Shown piece after piece: positions 35,246-43,832 of a stretch of DNA of 64,000 bases; position 1 is the stretch's first letter, and each line of letters opens with the position of its first letter. Both the position numbers and the translations under genes were made by a program. Source of the stretch: Nostoc sp. NMS2 (lineage in GTDB: Bacteria; Cyanobacteriota; Cyanobacteriia; Cyanobacteriales; Nostocaceae); the NCBI RefSeq assembly GCF_017115105.1, contig NZ_JABXKH010000052.1, positions 24,253 to 88,252 of the forward strand, given 5' to 3'. The notes below the pieces were generated by a model, which was given only the letters and a program-made list of their open reading frames with translations, did no database searches and had not been told where the DNA came from.

Positions 35246-35941
35246 ATGCAGCTAGCTCCTCTGTTCCCAATTTTCTATCGCATTCTCCAACCGAGTTTTC
35301 CCAATTGCCTTTGGGGTGGAAATCCCCATACTAAAGCGATCGCACTCACCTTTGATGATGGGCCCCATCCTCAATACACACCCGAAGTTTTGGCAGTATT
35401 GGATCGCTACAACATTACAGCCAGTTTTTTTTGGTTGGGTGTTTGCGTTAACCGTTCACCAGCGATCGCCAAAGCTGTTAGCGATCGCGGCCACTGGATC
35501 GGATTGCATGGCTACGATCATCGCTCTTTTCCCATGCTTTCCCTCAATGAATTGAAGGACAGTTTAGAAAAAACCCAAGTTGCCATCTACAATGCCTGCA
35601 ACCTACAACCTGAACAAGTGCGGGATGTCCGTCCCCCCAATGGTTTATTTACACCTGCTACTTTAAAAATTTTTTCTCAGTGGAATTACCGTTCAGTTAT
35701 GTGGAGCGTTGTACCAGAAGATTGGGTACGACCAGGTATAACCACTGTAGTACAGCGAATTATGCAGCAGGTCAAAAATGGTTCACTAATTGTCTTGCAT
35801 GATGGTGCTTGTGGTGGACAAGATGTTGCTGCCACAATTCAAATTCTCATTCCGCAACTGCTACAACAAGGTTATGAGTTTGTGACTGTTGATACTCTGT
35901 GGCAGCAAACTAAGACTAACCATTCATTGTTAGACATTTAA
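35246..35941 (+). CDS. polysaccharide deacetylase (NodB homology domain, CE4)
   Basis: 231 residues. Metal-site motif 1 ALTFDDGPHPQYT has catalytic Asp37 and metal-binding Asp38. Motif 2 GLHGYDHRSF has His88 and His92. The motif RPPNGLF, the later WSVVPEDWVRPG and the end VLHDGACGG are complete. CE4 enzymes remove N-acetyl groups from chitin-like polymers or peptidoglycan. There is no evident signal peptide in the called frame, though the N-terminus is hydrophobic. The next gene is 49 bp downstream. Confidence 0.92.
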   Translation: MQLAPLFPIFYRILQPSFPNCLWGGNPHTKAIALTFDDGPHPQYTPEVLAVLDRYNITASFFWLGVCVNRSPAIAKAVSDRGHWIGLHGYDHRSFPMLSLNELKDSLEKTQVAIYNACNLQPEQVRDVRPPNGLFTPATLKIFSQWNYRSVMWSVVPEDWVRPGITTVVQRIMQQVKNGSLIVLHDGACGGQDVAATIQILIPQLLQQGYEFVTVDTLWQQTKTNHSLLDI

Positions 35942-35990
35942 GGATAGATAAAGTTAATAATTAGCTCTAAATCAGGCTTTTTCATAAATT

Positions 35991-36755
35991 ATGAAAACAC
36001 TTTTTTTAGCTTGGCAAGATCCTAAAAGTCGGGCTTGGCTTCCCATTGGTCGCTTAACATTTGACGGTAAAAAATATCAATTTGTGTATACGCATGGTGC
36101 TGTAAAAGCTCAAGTTCAGCACAGGTTTCAGCTATTGTATTCTTTCCCAGACTTGAACAAGGTATACACATCGGTTGAACTTTTCCCTTTATTTTCTAAT
36201 CGGTTAATGCGACGCTCTCGCCCTGATTACAAAAATTATATTGAATATTTAAATATTCCTGAAGGTGAAGACGATCCAGTTACCATCCTTTCTCAGAGTG
36301 GTGGACGCAAGGTAACGGATAATTTTGAAGTTTTTCCCTGTCCAGAACCAGATGAAAATAGTTTATACCATATCCATTTTTTTGCACACGGAGTGCGACA
36401 CTTTCCCGCTTGTGCAATAGAACGGATTAGTCAATTACAAATGGGTGAACTTTTATATTTAGCTAACGAATTTCAAAATCCCCATGATCCGCGTGCATTG
36501 CTTTTATGTACTGAGGATCATCACATCGTAGGTTATTGTCCTCGGTATATTGTGGATGATGTTTTTAAACTCAAGAGCAAAAATCCTGAACTTGTAAAAG
36601 TACATGTTGAGCGCGTTAATCCAGCACCGACTCCTCTCCAACTACGTTTATTGTGCAATATGACCGCAGAATGGCATAATAATTTTCGTCCATTTTCTAG
36701 CCCGGAGTATCAGCCTTTAGTAGCTGATATTCCTGCTAGTTATGCTAGTTCCTAG
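35991..36755 (+). CDS. stand-alone HIRAN-domain protein with HipA-N-like front half
   Basis: 254 residues. The first 120 residues (WLPIGRLTFDGKKYQFVYTHGA, FSNRLMRRSRPDY) resemble the barrel at the N-terminus of HipA-type proteins. Residues about 130-220 form a HIRAN domain (HFFAHGVRHFPACAIERI, GELLYLANEFQNPHDPRALLL, HIVGYCPRYIVDDV). HIRAN domains bind single-stranded DNA 3' ends in HLTF-type remodelers; here no helicase or nuclease accompanies it. The stop codon overlaps the end of the convergent kinase gene by four bases. Confidence 0.8.
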   Translation: MKTLFLAWQDPKSRAWLPIGRLTFDGKKYQFVYTHGAVKAQVQHRFQLLYSFPDLNKVYTSVELFPLFSNRLMRRSRPDYKNYIEYLNIPEGEDDPVTILSQSGGRKVTDNFEVFPCPEPDENSLYHIHFFAHGVRHFPACAIERISQLQMGELLYLANEFQNPHDPRALLLCTEDHHIVGYCPRYIVDDVFKLKSKNPELVKVHVERVNPAPTPLQLRLLCNMTAEWHNNFRPFSSPEYQPLVADIPASYASS

Positions 36756-37729
36756 AGTTGATGTGAGGCTAGAAAAGCTTCAACTTCAACAGTTGTTGGT
36801 TGAGAAGCGATCGCACCTGGTTTAATAGTAGTCAGTGCCCCAACAGCACTGGCATAAGTGACGATGCGTTTTGCGGTTTCAGCATCCCGCAAGCTGTGGA
36901 TGCCGTACTGACTCAACTGGTGGATGAATCCTGCCAAAAAGCTATCCCCTGCACCAGTGGTATCAACTACCGGGATGGAAAAGGCAGGTAATTTGCCTTC
37001 GTTTTCGCCCAGACAGTATGTACAACCGTTTTCGCCATCTGTTACGAGTACTCCTTCAATTGAAGCCAAGCGGTAAGTAATGGCTCCCGGATCTGCGGTT
37101 TCAAATAACCATTCAGCTTCTTCTTTGGAGAGTTTGAGAAAATCGACTCGCTTAAATAATTCTGGAATTTTTTGATGAGCGATGTTTGGCTCGTCCCAAA
37201 ATACAGGCCGCCAATTGACATCTAAGACAATCTTCAGATCGTAATGTTCTGCTAACTCTAGGGCGCGGTAAATTGCCTGTTCACTTTCAGGATAGGCTAA
37301 TTCCAAAGTACCCAAAACCAGAAAATCTGCCTCTTGAAACAGCGCATCTGGTAATTGTTTGGCTTGCAGGCGAGTATCGGCAAATTCTGCGGTGTCATAC
37401 TGACCAAATCCGGCGAAGGTGCGATCGCCAGCCAGATCCCGTGTAACATAAACTTGCCGCGTTGGTGCTGTGGGATGGCGTTGTATCCCCGTCGTCTCTA
37501 CACCTACATCTTGTAATAGCTTGACCAGTGCATTTCCTGCTTCATCTTCACCAACGGCTCCGATAAATCCTGCTGTCGTCCCCAGCTTCACTAAAGCACA
37601 GGCTACGTTAGCCGGTGCCCCTCCTGGGTAGGGAGTCCAGGATTTCACTTCTTCCAGCTTTAACCCTAATTGATCGGCTAAACAATCAAACAAAATTTCA
37701 CCGAGGCACAAAACACGGGAATTGCTCAT
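36752..37729 (-). CDS. PfkB-family sugar kinase (fructokinase-like)
   Basis: 325 residues. The ribokinase fold has the N-terminal signature PGGAPANVACALVKLG and the C-terminal PfkB signature VVDTTGAGDSFLAGF with catalytic Asp262. Substrate-binding stretches GEILFDCLAD and LDVNWRPVFWD are of the fructokinase type. It probably phosphorylates fructose to fructose-6-phosphate in sucrose breakdown. The upstream spacer shows TTTTAGA repeats at 37738. Convergent with the HIRAN gene, with a four-base overlap of the two 3' ends. Confidence 0.88.
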   Translation of the reverse strand: MSNSRVLCLGEILFDCLADQLGLKLEEVKSWTPYPGGAPANVACALVKLGTTAGFIGAVGEDEAGNALVKLLQDVGVETTGIQRHPTAPTRQVYVTRDLAGDRTFAGFGQYDTAEFADTRLQAKQLPDALFQEADFLVLGTLELAYPESEQAIYRALELAEHYDLKIVLDVNWRPVFWDEPNIAHQKIPELFKRVDFLKLSKEEAEWLFETADPGAITYRLASIEGVLVTDGENGCTYCLGENEGKLPAFSIPVVDTTGAGDSFLAGFIHQLSQYGIHSLRDAETAKRIVTYASAVGALTTIKPGAIASQPTTVEVEAFLASHQL

Positions 37730-38092
37730 TTCATTTTAGATTTTAGATTTCGATTTTGGATTAGGAATTTACAGTATAAAATCTACAACAATTTTTGCTA
37801 ATTTGTCGCCAGTCCTTCATAGAATTAAATAGCAATTTTTACTACTCCATAACATCTATATGCTTCTAATCATCGCCAAAATTATCTAAACATTTATACT
37901 AAGTTATAGACAAAAAGAAGTGTTGTATAATACTTATATATTGTCGTGATTTATATTATTGCCAACTTGAAATCCAAAGAAAATATTGACAATAGTATTA
38001 CTGCTAACACTTGAAACCCCTACTAACAAAAGAATCTTCTAGAATTAGAAAGAGCGATTAAGTACATATACCAAAGGAGGATAGAAATAGTC
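37730..38092. other. divergent spacer between the sugar kinase and pedR
   Basis: AT-rich. It starts with short repeats of TTTTAGAT type (37734-37765). A strong AAAGGAGG at 38073-38080 precedes pedR. No other feature stands out. Confidence 0.4.
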
Positions 38093-38356
38093 ATGGCTGG
38101 TGGCAAGTCTGAGACCCCCGTTAGTCTGTCAGACAGAGAACTGCAAATTATCGACCTAGTGGCCGCTGGCTTAACTAACCAAGAGATTGCAGGAAAACTG
38201 GAGATTAGCAAACGTACAGTTGATAACCATATCAGTAATATTCTGACCAAGACCGAGACCGAAAATCGAGTAGCTCTTGTCCGTTGGGCCTTACAGTGGG
38301 GCAAAGTCTGTTTAAATGATGTCAATTGCTGTCTTCTGCCTAACCAGATCGAATAA
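38093..38356 (+). CDS. pedR: PedR-like LuxR-type redox-responsive regulator
   Basis: 87 residues, a LuxR HTH without a receiver domain. LSDRELQIIDLVAAGLTNQEIA and LEISKRTVDNHISNILTKTE form the helix-turn-helix. The C-terminus VCLNDVNCCLLPN has three Cys. PedR of Synechocystis (ssl0564) is a small regulator that responds to photosynthetic electron transport through thioredoxin and cysteine oxidation; length and Cys-rich tail fit it. The strong AGGAGG (38075-38080) lies 12 nt before the ATG, unusually far. A structured spacer follows. Confidence 0.7.
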   Translation: MAGGKSETPVSLSDRELQIIDLVAAGLTNQEIAGKLEISKRTVDNHISNILTKTETENRVALVRWALQWGKVCLNDVNCCLLPNQIE

Positions 38357-38474
38357 ACAATTTACTAGTAGCAACGTAATTGCTCTGGTCTGGTAAAATT
38401 GCAAGCCAATTTTGAGGTTAACTAATTGTTTCCCTCCTCACGCCTAAGTTTTCAGTGTGAACACTCTACCAAAA

Positions 38475-38540
38475 GTTCCGAGTCCTTCACTCAGCCGGAG
38501 TTTATGTTAGTGGAGCCAGCTGACCCTCGGACTCGGAAAC
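38475..38540. ncRNA. candidate structured RNA downstream of pedR
   Basis: TTCCGAGTCC (from 38476) pairs with GGACTCGGAA (to 38538) as a 10-bp perfect closing stem. Inside, TCACT/AGTGGA and ACTC/GGAGT can form smaller arms, giving a multi-branch shape of about 65 nt. It is not a tRNA, and no T run follows, so it is not a plain terminator. It could be a 3' UTR element of pedR, a small RNA, or a dispersed repeat. Confidence 0.3.
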
Positions 38541-38592
38541 TATAACAAAGAATTCCTTTCCAAATTGACTGGGGATTGGCCAAACAGGGCAT

Positions 38593-38740
38593 GAAGAAGA
38601 GACAAGGGAGACAAGGAAGAGGGGGGAGACAAGGGAGAGACTTGTTTAATAATTCCTCCTTGTCCCCTTGTCCCCCTTGTCCCCCTGCTCCCTCATCTCC
38701 CCCCGCCCCTCTGCCTCCCCCATGCCCAATGCCCCATGCC
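38593..38740. repeat. purine/pyrimidine foldback repeat
   Basis: GAAGAGACAAGGGAGACAAG and GGAAGAGGGGGGAGAC on the left can fold against CTCCTTGTCCCCTTG and CCCCCTTGTCCCC on the right. A near copy is at 62268-62345. The tract ends in GCCCAATGCCCCATGCCC units. No gene. Confidence 0.75.
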
Positions 38741-38844
38741 CAAACTCAACAATTAACCACAAAAATTAGCAACAATTCAGTGGTGCAAGCGTTACATTTG
38801 AGAGAAATCTATATTGCTCCATCGGCTTGGAGAGTGGTGTTCCA

Positions 38845-39546
38845 ATGAATACTTCTGCTTCTTTTCAAGGTGGCTCGTCTCCCTTTGAATTTTTTAACTT
38901 TGATCTTACGACACCTGTATCTGAGAAAGTTCCGAACCCAGAATACCGTCCCCTAGACTTTCCGCAACCCACACAAGATGCTGACCTACTCAGGCAGCTA
39001 TCATTTATTCCAGGGTTGAAAGAAATTTTGATGATTCGGCAGGTTCACGCCTTAGAACACGCTACTGTTTGGGTTCTTAGCGAATCAAAAAGTGGCCATC
39101 CTGCTCAAGGAGAAGCTAGTAACGTTCAACTAGATAACGAACTATTAGGCGGTTTATCTACTGAGCATGGATTTTACCTTTATGGTGAAGTAAATATTAG
39201 TGATTTGCGGCGTGCGGTAACACTTGCTCGACATCGCCTTACCAATGGAGAATGGGATTTAGCTGTACATCCCCGTTGCGGCACAAATTTATCAGTAGCA
39301 ATGCTCTTAACAGCTGGACTAGCAGTTGGTGTACATCTGTTACTACCATTTCGACCAATCGAGCAACTTATTGGTTTGGGGTTAGCAGCGACGACAGCAG
39401 CTGAACTCGCACCTGATTTAGGTTCTATGGCCCAGCGTTACCTAACAACAGCCATTCCTTTTAACCTAGCAATTGAAAATATTACCCGTACACGCGACGT
39501 TTGGGGGCGTGAGGCACATTTTGTTAAAGTGGGCTGGCAAGAGTAA
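38845..39546 (+). CDS. DUF6391-type conserved protein
   Basis: 233 residues from the ATG at 38845. The soluble N-terminal part has a conserved LMIRQVHALEHATVWVL block. The stretch RRAVTLARHRLTNGEWDLAVHPRCGTNLSVA precedes two hydrophobic segments (AMLLTAGLAVGVHLLLPF and IGLGLAATTAAELAPDL). I associate the HALEHAT block with DUF6391. The His/Glu pattern suggests metal binding but no activity is known. Four bases separate its stop codon from the next small membrane gene, so they are co-transcribed. Confidence 0.65.
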   Translation: MNTSASFQGGSSPFEFFNFDLTTPVSEKVPNPEYRPLDFPQPTQDADLLRQLSFIPGLKEILMIRQVHALEHATVWVLSESKSGHPAQGEASNVQLDNELLGGLSTEHGFYLYGEVNISDLRRAVTLARHRLTNGEWDLAVHPRCGTNLSVAMLLTAGLAVGVHLLLPFRPIEQLIGLGLAATTAAELAPDLGSMAQRYLTTAIPFNLAIENITRTRDVWGREAHFVKVGWQE

Positions 39547-39550
39547 TCTT

Positions 39551-39787
39551 ATGGAATCAAAACCACGCACCTTCAAAGAAACCGCTAAAGAAACAACTCT
39601 ACTGTTTGCAGGGGGCGCTGGCGCTGGACTAATCATCTTTGCCCTGTTCGGCGGCTTATGGCACGTCACTCACTTTTGGTGGGTGATGGCAGCAACTACA
39701 ATGTTCTGCGGTTTATTAGCCGTAGTATTCCGTCAAAACTTCCAGAAGATGTTAGATGCTTTGATGGATAATGCTCCCTGGATGTAA
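39551..39787 (+). CDS. small membrane protein, 78 residues
   Basis: Start ATG at 39551, just after the DUF6391 gene. Two hydrophobic segments (TLLFAGGAGAGLIIFALFGG and WWVMAATTMFCGLLAVVF) and a short C-terminal tail MLDALMDNAPWM. Partner of the preceding gene by position; function unknown. Confidence 0.7.
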   Translation: MESKPRTFKETAKETTLLFAGGAGAGLIIFALFGGLWHVTHFWWVMAATTMFCGLLAVVFRQNFQKMLDALMDNAPWM

Positions 39788-39818
39788 GAACATAAGGTTA
39801 AATATCTCCTTAAAAATT

Positions 39819-40814
39819 ATGAGAAAACTTTACTTCTTACTCCCCGGTACAGATGGCAAATTTGCTTGTGGTGGTCTTTGGGCTGAATTAAAAGCACTTA
39901 ATCTGGTTCAGCAGTTCTGTAGTGCAGATGTTGTAACTTACCGTCAACAGGAAAAAGGTAAGCTTTTTCTTGATGATTTGCTAAAAGATAAAAATTTAAG
40001 TGATGTAGTTTTTGTCATTAGTTGGGGATTTGATGTAGCTCAACTCGTGGCTAAACTTAACCAGTACAATGTTGTTTACCATGCACATAGTGCAGGTTAT
40101 CCATTTACCCTACCCGCAAGTATTCCGATCATCACTGTTAGCCGCTATACAATGGGATATTGGGGTGAAAAATCGCCTAATTCTCTCATTTATTATTTGC
40201 CGAATCAAATTTCTGATGAGTTTAAAAATTTAGGTCTGGAACGGGATATTGATGTTTTAGTCCAGGCTCGAAAATCTTCTGAGTATTTAATTAAAGAATT
40301 GATTCCAGCGTTGCAAAAACGTTGTAAAGTATTGGTTGTTGATTCATACATAGAGGATTTACCTGGACTATTTAACCGAGCTAAGGTTTACCTCTATGAT
40401 TCGGCTGAGTACTGGGCACAACAGGGGGTTAGTGAAGGATTTGGTCTACAACCAATGGAAGCTCTTGCTTGTGGTTGTCAAGTATTTTCTAGTGTTAACG
40501 GGGGACTGGCAGATTACTTAGATCCTGGATTTAATTGCTATAAAATTGCTGGATATTCTCAAGAATATGATGTGCAACGTATTCTGAAAGTGATTGATTC
40601 TTCAGCAGCTTTTAGTTTATCTAAAGATTTTTTCACTGAGCATCGGACTGAAAATATTATTAAGCGTTTCCAAGTTATTCTGGATGAGTTAAATGAGTTT
40701 TTTGATCATAAGATTCAACAGCCATCTAATATTAAGAGTTTGACGAAAATACGGATGGCGAAATTACTCGCTCAGAGGATATATGGGAAGCTGAGGAAGA
40801 AATATTTTAAGTAA
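39819..40814 (+). CDS. GT-B fold glycosyltransferase (GT4-like)
   Basis: 331 residues from the ATG at 39819. N-terminal LYFLLPGTDGKFACGGLWAE has the Gly-rich acceptor loop. The C-terminal nucleotide-sugar site has YLYDSAEYWAQQGVSEGFGLQPMEALACGCQVFSS (span), where EGFGLQPMEA is the E-x7-E motif of GT4 enzymes. It transfers a sugar to a lipid or polysaccharide acceptor. A rfbB gene follows 97 bp downstream, pointing to surface-polysaccharide assembly. Confidence 0.8.
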   Translation: MRKLYFLLPGTDGKFACGGLWAELKALNLVQQFCSADVVTYRQQEKGKLFLDDLLKDKNLSDVVFVISWGFDVAQLVAKLNQYNVVYHAHSAGYPFTLPASIPIITVSRYTMGYWGEKSPNSLIYYLPNQISDEFKNLGLERDIDVLVQARKSSEYLIKELIPALQKRCKVLVVDSYIEDLPGLFNRAKVYLYDSAEYWAQQGVSEGFGLQPMEALACGCQVFSSVNGGLADYLDPGFNCYKIAGYSQEYDVQRILKVIDSSAAFSLSKDFFTEHRTENIIKRFQVILDELNEFFDHKIQQPSNIKSLTKIRMAKLLAQRIYGKLRKKYFK

Positions 40815-40911
40815 TATAAACGAACCGCAGAGGCGCTGAGAAGCCAGTGCGTTGGGCGGGTTCCCCGACTTGTAGCAACTGGCGCAACACAGAGAGAAGA
40901 GAGGGAATGGA

Positions 40912-41973
40912 ATGAGTCGGCGGTTATTAGTTACTGGGGGTGCGGGGTTTATTGGGGCGAATTTTGTCCATCACTGGTGTCAGGTTTATCCAGATGATCG
41001 GGTGGTGGTGTTGGATGCGCTTACCTACGCGGGGAATCGTCTGAATTTGGCGTTGGTTGAGGGAAGAGAGAGTTTTCGGTTTGTGCAGGGGGATATTTGC
41101 GATCGCACCATCATAGACGAGTTATTATCAACGGAAAATATAGATACTATCGCCCATTTTGCTGCTGAATCTCATGTTGACCGTTCAATTCTTGGGCCGG
41201 CGGCTTTTGTGCAAACTAATGTGGTGGGAACTTTCACGCTGCTGGAAGCTTTTCGCCAATATTGGGAGGCTAAAGCACAGCCATCTGATTATCGTTTCCT
41301 ACATGTTTCGACTGATGAAGTCTACGGTAGTTTGGGCGCAGATGATGCAGCTTTTTCTGAAACTACACCTTACGCTCCTAATAGTCCCTATTCAGCTTCA
41401 AAAGCTGGTAGCGATCACTTAGTGCGTGCTTATTATCACACTTATAAACTTCCGACAATTATCACAAATTGCTCTAATAATTACGGGCCTTATCAATTTC
41501 CCGAAAAGCTAATTCCCCTGATGTGTATCAACACTTTGATAGGTAAATCATTACCTGTTTATGGCGATGGTAAAAATGTGCGTGATTGGCTTTATGTGGG
41601 CGATCATTGTCGTGCTTTGGATGTGGTAATCAATCATGGTCAACCAGGGGAAACCTACAATATTGGTGGCAACAATGAGGTGGAAAATCTCAACCTGGTG
41701 CAGCTTTTGTGTCAAATGATGGATGAATTAGCACCTGATTTACCAGTGCATCCAGCAAAGGAGTTGATTACTTTTGTCAAGGATAGACAGGGACATGACA
41801 GGAGATATGCAATTAATGCGAACAAGATTAAAACTCAGCTTGGTTGGACACCTTCAGTAACAATTGTTGAGGGTTTACGTTTAACTGTTGAATGGTATCT
41901 CAATCATCGTGATTGGTGGGAACCTCTGCTGTCTGCGGAATATCAAGTTTACTATCGCAAAAATTATCTGTAG
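40912..41973 (+). CDS. rfbB: dTDP-glucose 4,6-dehydratase
   Basis: 353 residues. NAD-binding TGGAGFIGANF at the N-terminus. Catalytic Thr134-Asp135-Glu136 (HVSTDEVYGS) and Tyr160/Lys164 (YSASKAGSDH). NNYGPYQFPEKLIPLM and DWLYVGDHCRA are the family-specific substrate segments. It makes dTDP-4-keto-6-deoxyglucose, the precursor of rhamnose and other deoxysugars. The other rml genes are not adjacent. Confidence 0.95.
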   Translation: MSRRLLVTGGAGFIGANFVHHWCQVYPDDRVVVLDALTYAGNRLNLALVEGRESFRFVQGDICDRTIIDELLSTENIDTIAHFAAESHVDRSILGPAAFVQTNVVGTFTLLEAFRQYWEAKAQPSDYRFLHVSTDEVYGSLGADDAAFSETTPYAPNSPYSASKAGSDHLVRAYYHTYKLPTIITNCSNNYGPYQFPEKLIPLMCINTLIGKSLPVYGDGKNVRDWLYVGDHCRALDVVINHGQPGETYNIGGNNEVENLNLVQLLCQMMDELAPDLPVHPAKELITFVKDRQGHDRRYAINANKIKTQLGWTPSVTIVEGLRLTVEWYLNHRDWWEPLLSAEYQVYYRKNYL

Positions 41974-42157
41974 AATGACCTAAAATTGGGCTAACTCTCA
42001 CGAGTAACGCTCTCAAATTTTTATGAGGAACTAACTCGACTTAAAATTTTTCCTGGTGTTGGTATTCTTGCTGGTACTAGCTTCTGGCTCATATTGCTGT
42101 CTCCCCTGCTGCCTTACTTATTCTCACGGCTTTAGGTACTCCTTTTTCAATAAATTC
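41974..42157. other. spacer after rfbB
   Basis: No coding frame is seen. The sequence TTTTTCCTGGTGTTGGTATT...TGTCTCCCCTGCTGCC looks like eroded coding sequence for a hydrophobic peptide, but no family can be named. Confidence 0.3.
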
Positions 42158-42248
42158 AGGACTTACGCAAACAATAGCCGAAAAGAAAAACTTTCTTGTT
42201 AGGGCAATTCATGAATTGCCCTACAGCGTTTGGTTTTGCATAAATCCT
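42158..42248. repeat. 91-bp miniature inverted-repeat element, copy 2
   Basis: The ends AGGACTTACGCAAAC and TTTTGCATAAATCCT form the inverted repeat. The interior AGGGCAATTCATGAATTGCC is a perfect palindrome of a longer span. Exactly the same length as 1080-1170. Confidence 0.75.
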
Positions 42249-42338
42249 AAAATTATCTCGTTCCCACAATTTCTCTAGATAATGACTATCCTTGAATATA
42301 AGGGAATTAGATCAGCGTAAACTGCCAGCAGGTGTAAG

Positions 42339-43532
42339 ATGCTGCAACCAGAACAGATATTACAAGATCGTTATCAAATCCAACGTCAACTTGGTGACAA
42401 TGGGATTCGTCAAACTTGGCAAGCATTGGATTTACAAGCCTCTGATGGCGAAAATTCGACCGTTGTGGTCAAACTTTTAGCCTTTGGCGGTACTGTACAG
42501 TGGGATGATTTAAAACTTTTTGAGAGGGAAGCGCAAATTCTTAAACAGTTAAGTCATCCCCGTATTCCTAGATATATAGATTATTTTTGTATCGACGATC
42601 GCACACTCTGGTTTGCCTTAATACAAGAATATATCCCTGGTGAGTCGCTTAAAGAAAAACTTGCTGTTGGCAAAAGGTTTACTGAAAAGCGAGCCAGAAA
42701 AATCGCCGGTGAGATTTTAAATATTCTCATGTATCTACATGAGTTAAATCCAGGGGTGTTACATAGAGATATTAAACCGAGTAATTTAATCTGGGGCGAA
42801 GATAATCGGATTTATTTAGTTGATTTTGGCGCAGTTCAGGATAAAGCGGCAAGGGAAGGCGTTACTTTCACCGTTGTGGGTACTTATGGTTATGCCCCAA
42901 TGGAACAATTTGGTGGCCGAGCAGTTCCAGCTTCCGACCTCTATGCACTGGGTGCGACTCTGATTCATTTGCTCACTGGGACTTGCCCCTCTGATTTACC
43001 TCAGCAGGATTTGCGACTGCAATTTACAGACCGAGTTCATCTCAGTCCTAGTTTTGCCAGTTGGCTACAAAAGTTAATAGAACCCGCTCCCGAACAACGA
43101 TTTCCTGATGCCCGCCAAGCGCTGAATGCTCTAAAATCTGGTCTGGTTGTGAAATCTGCAAACAGAAATCAGCTTTTACCGCTAACAGAAATAATCAACA
43201 ATTCTGGATGCGGCATAAGTAATCAGAATGAAATAGTCCCAGAGGAAATTCTCGGTTGGAACTGGGGCGCATTTCTTATGCCTTGGTTGTGGATGTGGCC
43301 GAATCAGGTATGGTATGGGCTATTCTGTTTTGTACCACACGGTTGGTGGTTAATGGCGATCGCACTCGGTGCAAAAGGCAATGAATGGGCTTGGAAAAGT
43401 AGGCATTGGCGCAGTATTGAACAATTCAAAGCCCATCAAAGAGGCTGGGCGATCGCTGGTATTCTCATTGGAGCGCCTATTAGTATTATGCTGTGGGTTC
43501 GAGCGATCGCTTTGCTCAAATCTGCAATGTAA
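42339..43532 (+). CDS. eukaryotic-type Ser/Thr protein kinase with C-terminal membrane segments
   Basis: 397 residues. The kinase domain spans residues 12-270. The Gly loop is degenerate (LGDNGIRQTWQ), catalytic Lys45 is in VVVKLL, and the HRD motif is LHRDIKPSN (Asp144, Lys146, Asn149). DFG is VDFGAVQ (Asp162), with activation and APE regions GTYGYAPMEQFGG. The C-terminal third has Trp-rich hydrophobic stretches (WNWGAFLMPWLWMWPNQVWYG region and AIAGILIGAPISIMLWV). This is the Pkn/SPK class common in Nostoc. Target unknown. Confidence 0.93.
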   Translation: MLQPEQILQDRYQIQRQLGDNGIRQTWQALDLQASDGENSTVVVKLLAFGGTVQWDDLKLFEREAQILKQLSHPRIPRYIDYFCIDDRTLWFALIQEYIPGESLKEKLAVGKRFTEKRARKIAGEILNILMYLHELNPGVLHRDIKPSNLIWGEDNRIYLVDFGAVQDKAAREGVTFTVVGTYGYAPMEQFGGRAVPASDLYALGATLIHLLTGTCPSDLPQQDLRLQFTDRVHLSPSFASWLQKLIEPAPEQRFPDARQALNALKSGLVVKSANRNQLLPLTEIINNSGCGISNQNEIVPEEILGWNWGAFLMPWLWMWPNQVWYGLFCFVPHGWWLMAIALGAKGNEWAWKSRHWRSIEQFKAHQRGWAIAGILIGAPISIMLWVRAIALLKSAM

Positions 43533-43600
43533 GCTAAGTCTTTTGGGTAAATATCAAGTTAAGAAAAATAGAGTCTTGTCAAGAGGGGCCCACTAATTGG

Positions 43601-43630
43601 CTCAACTCAACACAAGGGTGCTGAGTTGAG
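43601..43630. repeat. 13-bp stem palindrome at a transposase relic
   Basis: CTCAACTCAACAC, loop AAGG, GTGCTGAGTTGAG: a stem with one mismatch, three bases before the start codon of the transposase remnant at 43633. It is probably the left end or regulatory hairpin of the lost insertion sequence. Confidence 0.7.
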
Positions 43631-43632
43631 TC

Positions 43633-43821
43633 ATGAGTAAACCACGGAAAAAACAAGGGAATCCAGACTTTCGCCATCGTGTAACGGCACCAGCGCCTGA
43701 TAGCAAGGAGATTGAATCACGATTATTTGAACTACTTAGTCCAGGCACATTTGCGAATCTCAAAGATGTAAAAGATAAAGAACGTAGCTTACCCTCACAG
43801 TATGAGACGTTGGGTTTCTAG
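43633..43821 (+). pseudogene. N-terminal remnant of an IS4-type transposase
   Basis: 62 codons starting MSKPRKKQGNPDF with RHRVTAPAPDSKEIESRLFE and LLSPGTFANLK, the usual opening of a transposase family common in Nostoc and Anabaena. After KERSL it diverges and stops; the body of the protein is missing. The right boundary abuts the end of murF with only 11 bp between. It is a deletion relic, not a functional gene. Confidence 0.6.
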
Positions 43822-43832
43822 TGGTAGATTCA

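Noticed and set aside
35991..36755. HipA-type toxin
   Set aside because: The kinase core of HipA is absent; only an N-terminal-like barrel and a HIRAN domain are present.
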